From Dipteris shenzhenensis (lineage: Eukaryota; Polypodiophyta; Polypodiopsida; Gleicheniales), in assembly GCA_047967505.1 (NCBI GenBank), contig CM106539.1: 64,000 nt of DNA; one strand, written 5' to 3'. Positions 10,906 to 21,071 of the stretch are shown piece after piece. Every line of letters starts with the position of its first letter. Position 1 is the first letter of the stretch. The notes below the pieces were generated by a model that was not told the DNA's origin, made no database searches, and saw only the letters and a program-made list of their open reading frames with translations. The translations under genes were made by a program, and so were the position numbers.

Positions 10906-12165
10906 TCACACTTGATTTGCATAGACTGGTATTAAACCCTCCGCACCTTCGATGTAGTACACTGGGTACTCTGCTTCATACTCAAATAGCGAGTCGACTT
11001 CCTCGGCTTGTAATTGATGTATTGGAACTGCCTGAGGAGCTGGATTTGCTGCTCTTGGATACGGTCGTGGATTCGGATTCCTAAGTAGTTGGGGAACTTG
11101 TGTCCGAACGGGTACAGGATTTAGTCTCGGAGCTGGGGGCGCTTGTGCAAGTGCCGGTTGCCTGTATACTGGCATGGGCGCTGCTTGGTATTGTGGTGGT
11201 CGAGGCGGATTGTTGCGCATGTTGAAGATGCAACTGGTCTCATCATGGCCGCCGACGACACAGATATGGCACCACAACCGTGGCGGTGGATTTGCTTGTG
11301 CAGTGATTCTTGCTCTTAGGACTGGGCATTCATTTGCTGTATGATTGGCCAAGCAGTGTGGGCACCAGACATTTTCTCGCCGTGGATATGTTTGAGTTGG
11401 CGGCTGAGACAAGTGAAGTTTTTGATCCATGGCCTGCATCATATCTTCTTTCAGCTTCAAGGTCATGGCCTCGAGGCGATCTTCATTGGATGTTTCGGCA
11501 GTGTCCTTTGATTTACCTTTTTTCGAGCGCTTATCTCGTGTATTTGATCTGGCATCATCACTGCTAGTGTCTGAATCTGTCATGCCATCTTCGATGTCAA
11601 TGGCTGCCGCATGAGCAGCACTGAATGTTTCATAGCTACTTATCTTTTTCATATCCTTGCGGATTTTCTTTCTTAGACCTGCTATGAACCATGCCGTGAG
11701 GTACTTTGCATCTGGGCGTGGGTCACATTTGGCGATCAATCTCTTCATCTTTCCCAGGTATGTGCGTACATCTTCCCTCCGGCCTTGTTCGATCTTGCTG
11801 AGTTGGAGAGCGGGATCATCTTGTAGCCTCTCCATTTGAAAGCGACGTTTGAATTCGGTTTGAAGTAGGTCCCATGTAGCACGTTCTTCCACAAGAAGGT
11901 CGAGGTACCATTCTGACGCCTCATCAGTTAAGGCCATTGGAAACCAAGCCACCTTAGTTTCATGGGATTGATCACCACCTGCTCGACATGCGGTATCAAA
12001 ATGTTGGAGGAAGCGAGCAGGGTCTCCCCTACCATTATATTTGGGAAGTTCCAGTTTTCCCAAGGGGCGTCGGCCGTGATTGTTGTGATTTCGTCGATTG
12101 AAGAAGTTGTCAGCCTCGGCATCGAGCTCGATGTCCCCATCATGCTCAGGACGGCGTCCAGCCAT
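10906..12165 (-). CDS. Gypsy gag (nucleocapsid) protein, 419 aa
   Basis: This is the structural protein that packages element RNA. Residues about 36-150 look like the retrotransposon gag domain (LPKYNGRGDPARFLQHFDTA; WYLDLL). A charged low-complexity stretch follows, then two zinc knuckles, CPHCLANHTANEC near 266 and CHICVVGGHDETSC near 297. The tail is rich in Pro, Arg and Gln. MAGRRPEHDG at 12165 is the first ATG after the leader and gives a full gag domain. The frame ends with TGA at 10908-10906, and pol follows in the same frame with no other stop until 8095, so the TGA is either a readthrough site or a mutated Arg or Trp codon. Confidence 0.88.
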   Translation of the reverse strand: MAGRRPEHDGDIELDAEADNFFNRRNHNNHGRRPLGKLELPKYNGRGDPARFLQHFDTACRAGGDQSHETKVAWFPMALTDEASEWYLDLLVEERATWDLLQTEFKRRFQMERLQDDPALQLSKIEQGRREDVRTYLGKMKRLIAKCDPRPDAKYLTAWFIAGLRKKIRKDMKKISSYETFSAAHAAAIDIEDGMTDSDTSSDDARSNTRDKRSKKGKSKDTAETSNEDRLEAMTLKLKEDMMQAMDQKLHLSQPPTQTYPRRENVWCPHCLANHTANECPVLRARITAQANPPPRLWCHICVVGGHDETSCIFNMRNNPPRPPQYQAAPMPVYRQPALAQAPPAPRLNPVPVRTQVPQLLRNPNPRPYPRAANPAPQAVPIHQLQAEEVDSLFEYEAEYPVYYIEGAEGLIPVYANQV

Positions 12166-12659
12166 GTTGGGGCATGGAGGAGTTAAAGGAAGTTGGTGAA
12201 CCTCAGGGGGGGATTCGGGGTAGAGGATTGGCGGGGGCGGTTGTTGCAGTGGAGTAAGTTGCGGACCCCAAGGGCGGGCGTGGAGGTGGTGTCGTTAGGA
12301 GAGTTAGAGTGATGTTAGTTTGTGTAGGGACCGTCGTGTTAATAAGGTGCCTAGGATTGTCCTACGTGTGTAGGGAAATGTGCCGGTGCTGACGGATCGT
12401 TAATCGGAGGTCGCGGCGTGAAAATACGAGTGAATTAATGCAAAATGAGGCCCACACGGGGGCACGAACGAACGTGTGCTAGGGATGCCGAAATGGTGTG
12501 TAATGGGCTGGAAAAATACCCCGTAACGTGGTGTTTCCGTGTGTGAAATCTGGGTTCAAACGGGGTTCAATTTGGGTCCCAAACGGATGAGTTTCGACGG
12601 GTTAAAGGAGGGCTAAATGTGGCGTTTGGGGGGTCCTAATGGTGGTGTGAATGGACTTT

Positions 12660-12960
12660 AAGTCCAACCGAGGGGTTGAAACTAAGTGACTCTAGTTAAA
12701 GAAACGAACCTAGTCTAGTTAGAATCAGTTAATCTAACCTAGCCGAGGTAGTGTAACTAACTACAGTGAAGTTAACTGAGGTTAGGTTTAACTAATCGAA
12801 CCAAGGGCAAAACTAACCTAGTCTAGGTTTCTGCTAACTAACCTAGATTAACCTAATCTAACTGGGTTAGTCTAACAAGCCTAGGGTTAACCGACTAACC
12901 TAACCTAACCTACCAACGAACCTAACCGTAGTTAGTAAGGAACCGTAGGTTAGGGTTGTT
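12660..12960. repeat. Degenerate AACCTA-word repeat
   Basis: The words aaccta, ctaacc and ggttag recur dozens of times, locally in tandem (ctaacctaacctaacctacc at about 12895). It is not the plant telomere unit CCCTAAA. It may be an expanded simple repeat in the leader of element B. Confidence 0.6.
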
Positions 12961-12967
12961 GTTGTGG

Positions 12968-13001
12968 TTTTTTTTTTTTTTTTTTTTTTTTTGGGGGGGG
13001 G
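12968..13001. repeat. T25-G9 homopolymer junction
   Basis: An uninterrupted run of 25 T is followed directly by 9 G. On the element's sense strand this is C9 then A25. Such a tract is prone to length error. Confidence 0.85.
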
Positions 13002-13650
13002 TTTCCTGTGGGGGGTTCCCCGACGGAGGCGTCAGGGGGGGGTGGCGGAGTTTGGCAAGGGGGGTTGCGCAGGGGGGGGGGGGGCGGAGGGGGTTCGGGG
13101 GTGCGGGGGAGAGGGCGCGAGCGGAGGGGAGGGGGTGGGGGGTGGCGCGGGGGGGTTAGGGGGTACGCGGGGGGGTTAGACAGAGGGGGCGGGGGGGTTA
13201 GGGGGTGCGCGGGGGGCAGCGGGGGAGGGCGTGGAGGGGGGAGGGGCGGCGCTGCAAAGCAGCGCCGCGGGGCGGAGAGGGGAGCGGCGAGGGGGCAGGG
13301 CGGCGGGTGAGAGAGAGGGGGGCCGGAGAGTGGCGGGGTGGGGCGCGGGCGGGGGCGGCGGGCGGGGGCGGGGCGACGGGCGGGGACGCTGGGCGGGCGG
13401 TGCTGCGGGCGCCGCGCCGGGCGGGCGCGGGCGGGGCGGTTGGCACGCGGGGGTGACGCGAGGGCGGCCAGGGATGGCCGCGGGGGCGGAGCGGGCGGGC
13501 GCCGCCGCTGGCGGCTCCGCTGCTGGCGGGCGGGCGTCGGCGGCCCGGGCGGGGTGGGCGGGGGCGGCGGCGGCGTCTCTGCGAAGCGCCGCCGCGGGAA
13601 CGAGGGGGTGGGTGGGGTGGGGTGGGTGGGATGGGGGGGTTGAGCGGGGT
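13000..13650. repeat. CpG-dense GC-rich block in the element B leader
   Basis: The sequence is mostly G and C with abundant undepleted CpG (runs of gcgggcggg, cgccgcgg). Neighbouring transposon sequence is AT-richer and CpG-poor. No coding function is evident. Confidence 0.65.
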
Positions 13651-14590
13651 AAGGGGGAGGGGGAGAGAGGGGGATGGGGGGGCGAGGGGGTAAGGGGGAG
13701 GGGGAGAGAGGGGGTGGGGGAGGGAACGAGGGGGAGAGAGGAGAGAGTGAGAGAGAGAGGGGGTGGGAGAGAGAACGAGGGGGGGGAAGGGGGAGAGAGG
13801 AGAGAGAAAAGAGAGAGGGGGAGGGGGAGGGGGAGGGGGAGGGGGAGATGATGGTAGAGAGAGAAGGGGAGGGGGGAGAGAGAATGAGGGGGAGAGAGGG
13901 GGATGGGGGAGGGGGAGGGGGAGGGGGAGATGAAGGGGGAGGGGGGAGGTGGTGGTGGAGGGGGGGGAAAAGAGGGGGAGGGGGTGAGGTGAGGGGGAGG
14001 TGGTAGTGGAGGGGGAGGGGGAGAGGGGTAGGTGAGGGGGAGGAAAAGAGGGGGAGGGGGTGAGGTGAGGGGGAGGTGGTAGTGGAGGGGGAGGGGGAGA
14101 GGGTGAGGTGAGGGGGAGGTGGTAGTGGAGGGGGAGGGAGAGAGGGGGAGGGGGGAGGAGGGGGAGGGGGAGGGGGAGATGAAGGGGGAGGGGAGAGGTG
14201 GTGGTGGAGGGGGGAAAGAGGGGGAGGGGGGAGGTGGTAGTGGAGGGGGAGGGGGAGAGGGTGAGGTGAGGGGGAGGTGGTAGTGGAGGGGGAGAGGGTG
14301 AGGTGAGGGGGAGGTGGTAGTGGAGGGGGAGGGGGAGAGGTGGTGGTGGAGGGGGAGGTGGTAGTGGAGGGGGAGAGGGTGAGGTGAGGGGGAGGTGGTA
14401 GTGGAGGGGGAGGGAGAGAGGGGGAGGGGGGAGGAGGGGGAGGGGGAGGGGGAGATGAAGGGGGAGGAGAGGTGGTGGTGGAGGGGGGGGAAAGAGGGGG
14501 AGGGGGGAGGTGGTAGTGTGGGGGTGGTGGAGGGGAAGGGGGAGAGGGGGAGGTGGTGGTGGAGGGGGAGTGGTGATGGAGGGGGAGGGG
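13650..14590. repeat. G/A-rich minisatellite (gaggtggtagtggaggggga type)
   Basis: Tandem and interspersed copies of gggggaggtggtagtggag joined by ggggagggggagaggg, gaggtgag and gagatgaag spacers make the plus strand almost pure purine with T in gtggt. Larger units recur, for example near 13985, 14065, 14107, 14253, 14290 and 14384. The strand has many runs of four or five G, favourable to G-quadruplexes; the element's transcript would carry the C/T-rich strand. Confidence 0.85.
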
Positions 14591-14887
14591 TTAAAGAGCA
14601 ACAAAAAAAAAAAAAAAAAACTGAAAGACGGAATTTGAAAAGCAAGGCGGAGTGGTTACCTGACGCTTTCCAAGTCTTTCTCGATGGAACGGGATTGTCG
14701 CGGAACAATGGACGGTGGGTGGAAGGCTAGGTCATTGCTGCGAGAAGGGCTTGATGTCACTTACATGGCGAGGATAGGAGTAAGGGGGCGGTCGATGGAG
14801 AGGGAGGAGTGTCTTGCGTGGGGCTCGGAAGGAAGAAGAGAATGGAGGCAAAAAGTGTGAGATGAAGAATGAGGGGGGTGGAGTAGG

Positions 14888-14930
14888 TTTTTATAGGTTT
14901 GGATTTTAGGTTTAGGGTTTAACCCTAAAC
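14888..14930 (-). promoter_or_regulatory. Telo-box and TATA-like module in the element B leader
   Basis: An exact inverted repeat at 14910-14930 (gtttagggtt t aaccctaaac) contains the telo-box word AAACCCTAA. On the minus strand it is followed by a TATA-like CCTATAAAAACC (about 14887-14898) and then a pyrimidine-rich tract. The order resembles plant housekeeping promoters and would drive transcription toward gag. Function is inferred from motifs only. Confidence 0.35.
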
Positions 14931-15101
14931 TCTTCCCGAGCCATAACTCTTTATGGAGAGCTCGGTTTGCCTTTCTGTAAAAAGGTAAAATGATCGTAAT
15001 TGAAAGCTCTACGCAATTGTGTCCACTACCTAGCCTAATTGTACATCATGTGGCTGTTACACCTACCTACGCATGTTTACTCGCTACTTGAGATGCTAGT
15101 C

Positions 15102-15119
15102 TCCCCGGCAGCGGCGCCA
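15102..15119 (-). promoter_or_regulatory. Primer binding site of element B
   Basis: On the minus strand the sequence reads TGGCGCCGCTGCCGGGGA, two bases after the LTR end. It matches the plant Gypsy primer site complementary to the 3' end of a tRNA of the Asp type. It fixes the LTR boundary at 15122. Confidence 0.85.
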
Positions 15120-15121
15120 AA

Positions 15122-15969
15122 TGTTTGCTCTTTCCTACCGCTTTCATAGGAAGAGCTGGGTATTCTATGTTGCAGGGTTCCGAGGCTTTTTGTCACCTAC
15201 AGATATATTGGAATTGTCGTTGTAGTATATATGTAGCTTAGGACCTCGAGTCGTGTTCTGGTGAGAGACGTAGGCTTAAGTGTGGTGAGTAAACATAATG
15301 CAAGCATGTGTAAAAGGCACGTAGACCATTGTTGTTGGGGTAATGAAGGCTTTCGCCCTCATTGGGGGTTGTAGGGTTTAGGAGGAGTTTAAGGGTTCAG
15401 AAGGAGGTTCCAGGGTTTAGAAAGAGTTCAGGGTTAGAAAGAGTTCCAGGGTTCAGAAGGAGGTTCCAAGGTTTAGAAGGAGTACAGGGTTAGGAGGAGG
15501 ATCCAAGGTTCAGAGTAAAGTACATGGTGGAGAACTCGTCTCCCTCGTAGATCATTGAGTTTAAGGGTTTAGGAAAGCATAGGAGTGGGAGAGGAAGAAG
15601 GTGTAAGAGCATGGGTGAAGTAAGAGAGAGAGGAGGAAGGAGGAGGAGGGAAGAGGAGGAGGGAGAGGGAGGAGAGAGGAGGAGGAGGAGGGAGGAGGAG
15701 GAGGAGGGAGGAGGAGGGAGGAGGAGGAGGAGGAGGAGGAGGAGGGAGAAGGGAGGAGGAGAGGGAGAGGATGGGTTGCAGGGTTGGAGGAGAGGGGAGA
15801 AGGGTTGCAAGGTTAGGACATGCTTTTGGACGTGCAGTGCAAGGAAGCATGGACACTTGAGACAAATGCTTGGAATACCAATGTAAACTCAACACAATGC
15901 CCCAAGAGTGTGGGCTTCATTCCATTATGGGGTATTTATACAAGTTGGAGAGCTTCTCTCTCTGCATGT
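15122..15969 (-). repeat. 5' LTR of element B (left arm of the inverted LTR pair)
   Basis: The right boundary is an estimate taken from where similarity to the inverted copy at 16231-17106 stops. On the minus strand it ends in AACA just before the primer site. It contains a TATA box (15932-15950 region, read TATAAATA on minus), a CTC/GGA microsatellite (15618-15775) and about 20-bp repeats of the ggttccagggtttagaagga type (15370-15500). The same order appears mirrored in the other arm. Confidence 0.75.
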
Positions 15970-16200
15970 AACACAAAGTCGTTACACAAAGTTGTTACAC
16001 AAAGTTGTAACACAAAGTTGTAACACAAAGTTGTGTCACAAAGTTGTATCACAAAGTCGTAACACATTCTCTCTCTTCATGTAGAAGATGTAACACAAAG
16101 TTGTTACACAAAGTTGTAACACAAAGTTGTGTCTAGAAGTTGTAACACAAAGTTGTAACACAAAGTTGTATCACAAAGTTGTATCACCTTCTCTTTCTTC
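15970..16200. repeat. 13-bp minisatellite (gtaacacaaagtt)n between facing LTRs
   Basis: About 15 direct copies of a 13-bp unit, gtaacacaaagtt with variants gtgtcacaaagtt and gtatcacaaagtc, are interrupted near 16065-16090 by a short unique stretch. It separates the two inverted LTR arms. It may be U3 sequence of one or both LTRs. Confidence 0.85.
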
Positions 16201-16230
16201 ATAAGTTCATGTTGGCACAGAGTCAACACT

Positions 16231-17106
16231 ACATGTAGAGAGAGAAGCCCTCCAACTTGTATAAATACCCCATAATGGAATGAAGCCCACACTCTTTGGG
16301 GCATTGTGTTGAGTCTACTTTAGTATTCCAAGAATTTGTCTCAAATGTCCATCTTCCTTGCACTCCATGTCCAAAAGCATCTCCTAACCTTGCAACTCCT
16401 CCTCCCCTCTCCTCCAACCTTGCAACCCATCCTCTCCCTCTCCTCCTCCCTCCTCCTCCTTCCTCCTCCTCCTCCCTCCTCCTCCTCCTCCTCCCTACTC
16501 CTACTCCTCCTTCCTCCTCCTCCTCCCTCCTCCTCCTCCCTCCTCTCTCTTCTTTTCCCCATGCTCTTACACCTTCTTCCTCTCCCACTCCTATGCTACC
16601 CCTAAACCCTTTGTTCCTCAACCCTTAAACTCCATGATCTACGAGGGAGATGAGTTCTCCACCATGTACTCTACCCTAAACCTTGGAACCTCCTTCTAAC
16701 CCTGGACTCCTTCTAAACCCTGGAACCTCCTTCTAAACCCTGGAACTCCTTCTAAACCCTGGAACCTCCTTCTAAACCTTGGAACCTCCTTCTAAACCCT
16801 GGAACCTCCTTCTAACCCTGGAACCTCCTTTTAACCCTTAAACTCCTCCTAGACCCTACAACCCCCAATGAAGGCGAAAGCCTTCATTACCTCAATCTTG
16901 ATAATTCATGTTCCCTTTACACATGCATGCACTTTGTTTGCTTACCATAGTTAAGCCTACATCTCTCACTGAAACATGACTCGAGGTCTTAAGCTACACG
17001 TATACTACAATCAACAACTCTAATATATCTGTAGGTGACAAAAAGCCTCGGAACCCTACATACTGAGAAAACCCAGCTCTTCCTATGAAAGCAGTAGGAA
17101 AGAGCC
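16231..17106 (+). repeat. Inverted LTR copy (right arm), probably 5' LTR of element C
   Basis: The reverse complement of this segment follows 15122-15969 closely. Shared blocks include acttgtataaataccccataatgg (TATA at 16259-16267), the CTC microsatellite (16435-16560), repeats of the aaccctggaacctccttct type (16660-16850), and the end region gacaaaaagcctcgg and gctcttcctatgaaagcag. The last bases (gagccaata) differ from the GCAAACA end of B, and no clear primer site follows, so this copy is older or damaged. The decayed plus-strand gag just downstream suggests it was that element's 5' LTR. Confidence 0.75.
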
Positions 17107-20100
17107 AATAGCTTTTGTCTTGAGTCTTGGTGGCAAGGTTGGACAATGGTTTAGAGCTTAAACCCTGCGGAGAAAATAAATTTGGACACATTGCATAAAT
17201 CTTTCATCATGGGGTTGCCTCTAGTAGTCACAAGTGGAGCTTGATTAACTAGCTTTATGAGGTGAAGTAGAAGGAGACTGAGTCCTCAAGAGAATATATC
17301 ACCAAGATTAAACATTTAAACTTGTGATGTGAAATCCACGAGAGGATGAGTGATGTGCAACTTCTACCATGCTTCCTTATAGGGCTAGGGGATGCTAAGC
17401 TGTTTGCTATGAATCCCACATCATTTGAGCTATGTAGCAAGATGGCGATATGCCTTAGGGGTAACATGAGGGAGAAGCCCCAAAAGTATAATTCCTTATC
17501 TTCCTCTGGTATGTCCCAAATAACAAAGTCTTCAACGCCCAAGGTGCTAAACATGGAAGATTTAGCCACCGATTTACTAGATGAGTTGGGCTAGCAATGG
17601 AAGGCAAAATTATTGCCCTGTAACCCCCATCTATTTCCACAAAGAGATAATGTATGTTGTGGGGTATGTTATGGAAACCATCTTGCTAATGAGTGCCCTA
17701 ATCTTAGGGAAAGGCCGGCACTCTATTGTGCCCATTGTGTTTGTTGGGAATATCATGACACATCCCAATGTCATTATCTTAAGGTGATTCTGCAACCCAT
17801 GTACCAACAAAGGCCGCAACACAACTAACATTTCTTGCACCACCCAATCCTTCCAATTAGGTACAATTGGCAATACAAGGAGGCACATTAATGCAATTTA
17901 GGGCTCAAAATATTCCATGACCCCCGCTAGTACTGGGACCTCGACCACCACCACCACCATGAATTACTCCCCTCAATCAAGTATTAGTGGAAGAGCTACC
18001 TAGTGATTAGGGAGACCCCAAACCTACCTTTAATGGAAACAACTATCCCAATATGGTGACAATGCAAATCTGTCCAACATTATAAGGCACTACATTATAC
18101 AAGATGACCAATACGTTTTGGTCTACCAAATGGCACCAAAACAATGCGAGATAGGAACAATCTGACCAACACACAACCATTTCAATGCCATGTGTGTCAA
18201 GGGCCACACCTAGCCAACCATCTAAGGGGCAATCTAATCAGTTGATCTCTGTGTTGGCAATCCGATATGAAACTTTATGGACAAAGTATGAAAGGGCAGC
18301 TTTGCGAGCTGTGGCATCTACATCATCGGCCCCTCAAAGTCTCGTAGGGATGGAGCACTTAAAGATGAGAAAATTTGGAGCCTCGTCTTTGCTCAAAGAT
18401 GAGCAAATTTGGAGCCTCGTCTTTACTCAAAAGTAATGAGCAAAGATCCAACAACATACGTGGAAAATCAAGAAAAATATCTGCTCGATCCTTCATGGAT
18501 CAACCAAAAAGCTGACATCCTCAAGCAAAATCCCAAATGTAAGACTCTATACCTTCCCTTGGGTCCCTCAAAACACTAGAATCTACACAATGATGAAACA
18601 CAAAAAAGAAGCACCAATATCCAAACAATTGTTAGAAGATGCGTGCCTCAGGATCTATGGAGCACTCTAAGGTGGATGGAACATGTGCACCAGTGTCTAA
18701 TACACCACTGCCATTGTGCACGGGGTGTGGTCTAGACCATATTTTTAAGGATTTCCTAATGAGAAGGCCATCTAAGTCCACAAAACTTAACTTGTTAAGC
18801 ATTGAGAGGGGCCAATGCCTTCCTCAGTATCATTGAATGTAATAACGAGTTTGCAAGCTAAAGCCCTTAATAAGAGCTTTGAAAACAAGCCAAAAAGGAT
18901 AAAGCTAGCACATCATAGCCTAGGGAGGCAACTTAATCAACATGAATAAGCCCGAAGGGTGCAACAAAGATTGGGAAGGGACACAATAAGGTCATCATCC
19001 AAGATTGGTCGGATGAACACACAGCCTCCCTAGCAATATCATCTTCCTCTAGTGGTACTTTCTTAAATGGTAGCAACAACAAGCACCTACATGAGGCAAT
19101 GAGGGAATGATAAGGGTCATGGTGAATATCCCAACCCATGGGTGGGAAAACAATATCTCACTGAGGCACAAAACTTGGTATGTGGTGCCAAGAAAAGTTG
19201 GCGCAAGACTCAAGGAAAGAAAGGGAGCTTATACGATCTATCCAAGGCACCAGGCAATCAAAAGAGCCTTTAAATCCTTGCAAGTGCCCAAAAGAGTGGA
19301 AGAGGAAATGATCTCATGCTCTTCAATGGAAGGGTCCACACTAATGCAGTGGATGTTTCAAGAAGACCCAACCTTGCAACAATTAAAGGAGGATGACAAC
19401 ATGTATTTATATGGCTTAGAAGAGTCAAAATCAGATAGGCAAGGAACCTATCATTGGTCCTCAAAACATCTCAAAATTAGTCTCAATTCCTATCCACTAA
19501 GAGCCTATTGTGACATTGCTCCAAGGCAATCCAAACCTTTGGAGAGTCCTTTGTGATTTGATGAATGGGAAAACAGTGACACCCCTGTCCACTAATCCTG
19601 AGAATGTTGAATCTCCCAATCAAGCTCAAGACCTTCCAAGGGTGCCATTCAACTTACTGGGCTAATACTTTGGTCCTCAAAACTCTTAGTGTGCTCCTAT
19701 ACCTGAGTTAGAAGACTCAGTAAATTGCATGCATACACAGGCCACAATAGATCTATCGAGTATGAAGGGAACTCAATTCATGCACCTTGACAATGTTAAA
19801 TCTACTGCCATTACACCCTTTTACACCATAAGAGTGGTATTACCTAATCAATTTGAACTTGCACTTGATAATCTTATTGATCCTTGCGAGATAGATATGA
19901 CTTCATATTAACTTTGGGTAGAGCTGACATCAACAACAGTAGCCGAATACATGCCACGGTAGATTGGCGAGCAAGCAATAACCTCACCTCCTTGGAAACA
20001 TTAAAACATTTCGGCCAGGTATGCCTTCAAGTATGTGATTCTGAAATTCAATCCATAGAGGTTACCTCTATTAACGTTATTGGTCCTTTAACATTGAATG

Positions 20101-20200
20101 TTTCCTCGGACAATTACATGGTGCCTTGCAAGTTTTTTGTAACTCCTACAGGTACCTTGACAGAAGCTACGATTCTTCATAAAAGCTAGATGCAAGACAC
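17107..20200 (+). pseudogene. Decayed Gypsy internal region C (gag and downstream fragments)
   Basis: No long frame survives, but short frames keep gag landmarks in order: a zinc knuckle CGVCYGNHLANEC and a second CAHCVCWEYHDTSQC at 17640-17780; CHVCQGPHLANH near 18185-18220; and CTGCGLDHIFKDF followed by NLLSIERGQ near 18715-18815. The same motif series occurs in element D at 27780-28570, so C and D are related copies. Later fragments at 19325-19420 (EDPTLQQLKED) also match D. Reverse transcriptase and integrase were not recognised. It is a pseudogene with many stops and shifts. Confidence 0.7.
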
Positions 20201-21056
20201 ACAGGGTTATTTGGTGGTCATTCAACCCAACAAGAGGTGCTAAGAACTATCAAACTAGCCCAACGTTCAAGCATCCACCTCAACAGCCACTCCCACTTCT
20301 CAACCTTGGCAATCATCTCACCCACCAAAGTAAATGGAGAAGAAGGGCAACCAAGCAAGTGTGGGTCCAAAAGTATCTACTGGAGTCCCAATGGTACTTT
20401 GAAGGTGAATCATACATTTGAGTTCCAATAAAACCTCGACATCAAAAGCCACCCTAGTATGTAAACAACAAACCCCAACATCAAAGAACCAAATGAAACC
20501 ATCCTAAAAGGAAGGTACAATAGTGTTGGGTACCACAAGACTACTAGAGGCTCAAGGATATTACCTTGGAAACACTTATATTTGGGTACCCAAGGTACTT
20601 AGTGCAACAAGAGCACCTCCATCATCTTCAACTTTGTGGTAGAAGAAAATAAAGATTTTAGCTTTTGAGGTTCAATATCTTTGACCTTTTATCATCTCTT
20701 GGTCATGTAGTCAATTTTGAGGTTCTCTGCCTGGAGTAGTACTCCAAAAAGAATGTTATGGTTATGTGTTTTAGTCTTTATAGTATTTGTAAATCACCTT
20801 TGGTCACCATATGATGTAGGCCATGTGATATGTGTTTGCCTCTATGGTACCTCTTGCAAACATAAGAAACTAGGTCCACACAAAGGCATAAGATTAATCC
20901 TTGTACATGCAACGGGGATAACAATTTGGGGGGGTCTATATCATTTTGTAAACCTTGACCCTTCGGCACATTTGCCATAGATTTATCCTTGACCACCATG
21001 TGATGGCTTGTGAAACTATGTGACTAGATGTATCCTTGACATAGCAAGATGCAAAC
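20201..21056. other. Gene-poor stretch before an LTR
   Basis: Only short frames occur and none is recognised. Being directly left of a plus-strand polypurine tract and LTR, it is probably the 3' internal end of a decayed retroelement. Confidence 0.4.
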
Positions 21057-21071
21057 CCTTGAGGGGGGGTA
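21057..21071 (+). promoter_or_regulatory. Polypurine tract before the LTR at 21072
   Basis: The sequence ccttgagggggggta abuts TGTTGGGAATTG. A G-rich purine tract directly before TGTTGG is the usual plus-strand primer arrangement of plant LTR elements. Confidence 0.65.

Larger units (their letters stand above)
12166..15101 (-). other. Long 5' leader of element B
   Basis: About 2.9 kb separate the primer site from gag, with no credible gene. In plus coordinates it contains a field of degenerate AACCTA/TTAGGT-like words (about 12660-12960), a T25 run abutting G9 (12968-13001), a very GC- and CpG-rich block (13000-13650), G/A-rich tandem repeats (13650-14590), an A-run near 14603-14621 and a telo-box plus TATA-like module (14888-14930). 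Long Pro/Ser or Gly/Arg frames here are products of the repeats. Confidence 0.7.
6759..15969 (-). mobile_element. Gypsy LTR retrotransposon B, truncated by element A
   Basis: Reading on the minus strand: 5' LTR (15969-15122), primer site (15119-15102), a 2.9-kb leader, gag (12165-10906), then protease, RT, RNase H and the zinc domain of integrase, ending at 6759 where element A is inserted. The rest of integrase and the 3' LTR must lie left of the window, beyond the missing 5' part of A. The primer site and RT style fit the Athila/Tat type. The coding region carries one in-frame stop and one frameshift, so this copy is not autonomous. Confidence 0.85.

Noticed and set aside
12890-12960. Possible telomere array
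   Set aside because: The repeated word is AACCTA-like and degenerate, not tandem CCCTAAA; the TTTAGGG at 14910-14930 occurs only as one inverted pair.
13008-14006. Plus-strand Gly/Arg/Glu-rich frames
   Set aside because: They arise from the GC-rich and GA-rich repeat and overlap one another in all frames.
13176-14708. Minus-strand Pro/Ser frames of 510 and 468 aa
   Set aside because: They are translations of the G/A-rich minisatellite in several frames at once, with no domain and no normal protein composition.
15970-16200. Possible CRISPR-like array
   Set aside because: The 13-bp units are head-to-tail without spacers and lie between retrotransposon LTRs in a plant genome.
15490-16628. Pro/Leu/Ser and Arg/Glu-rich frames on both strands
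   Set aside because: They come from the CTC/GGA microsatellites within the two inverted LTRs.
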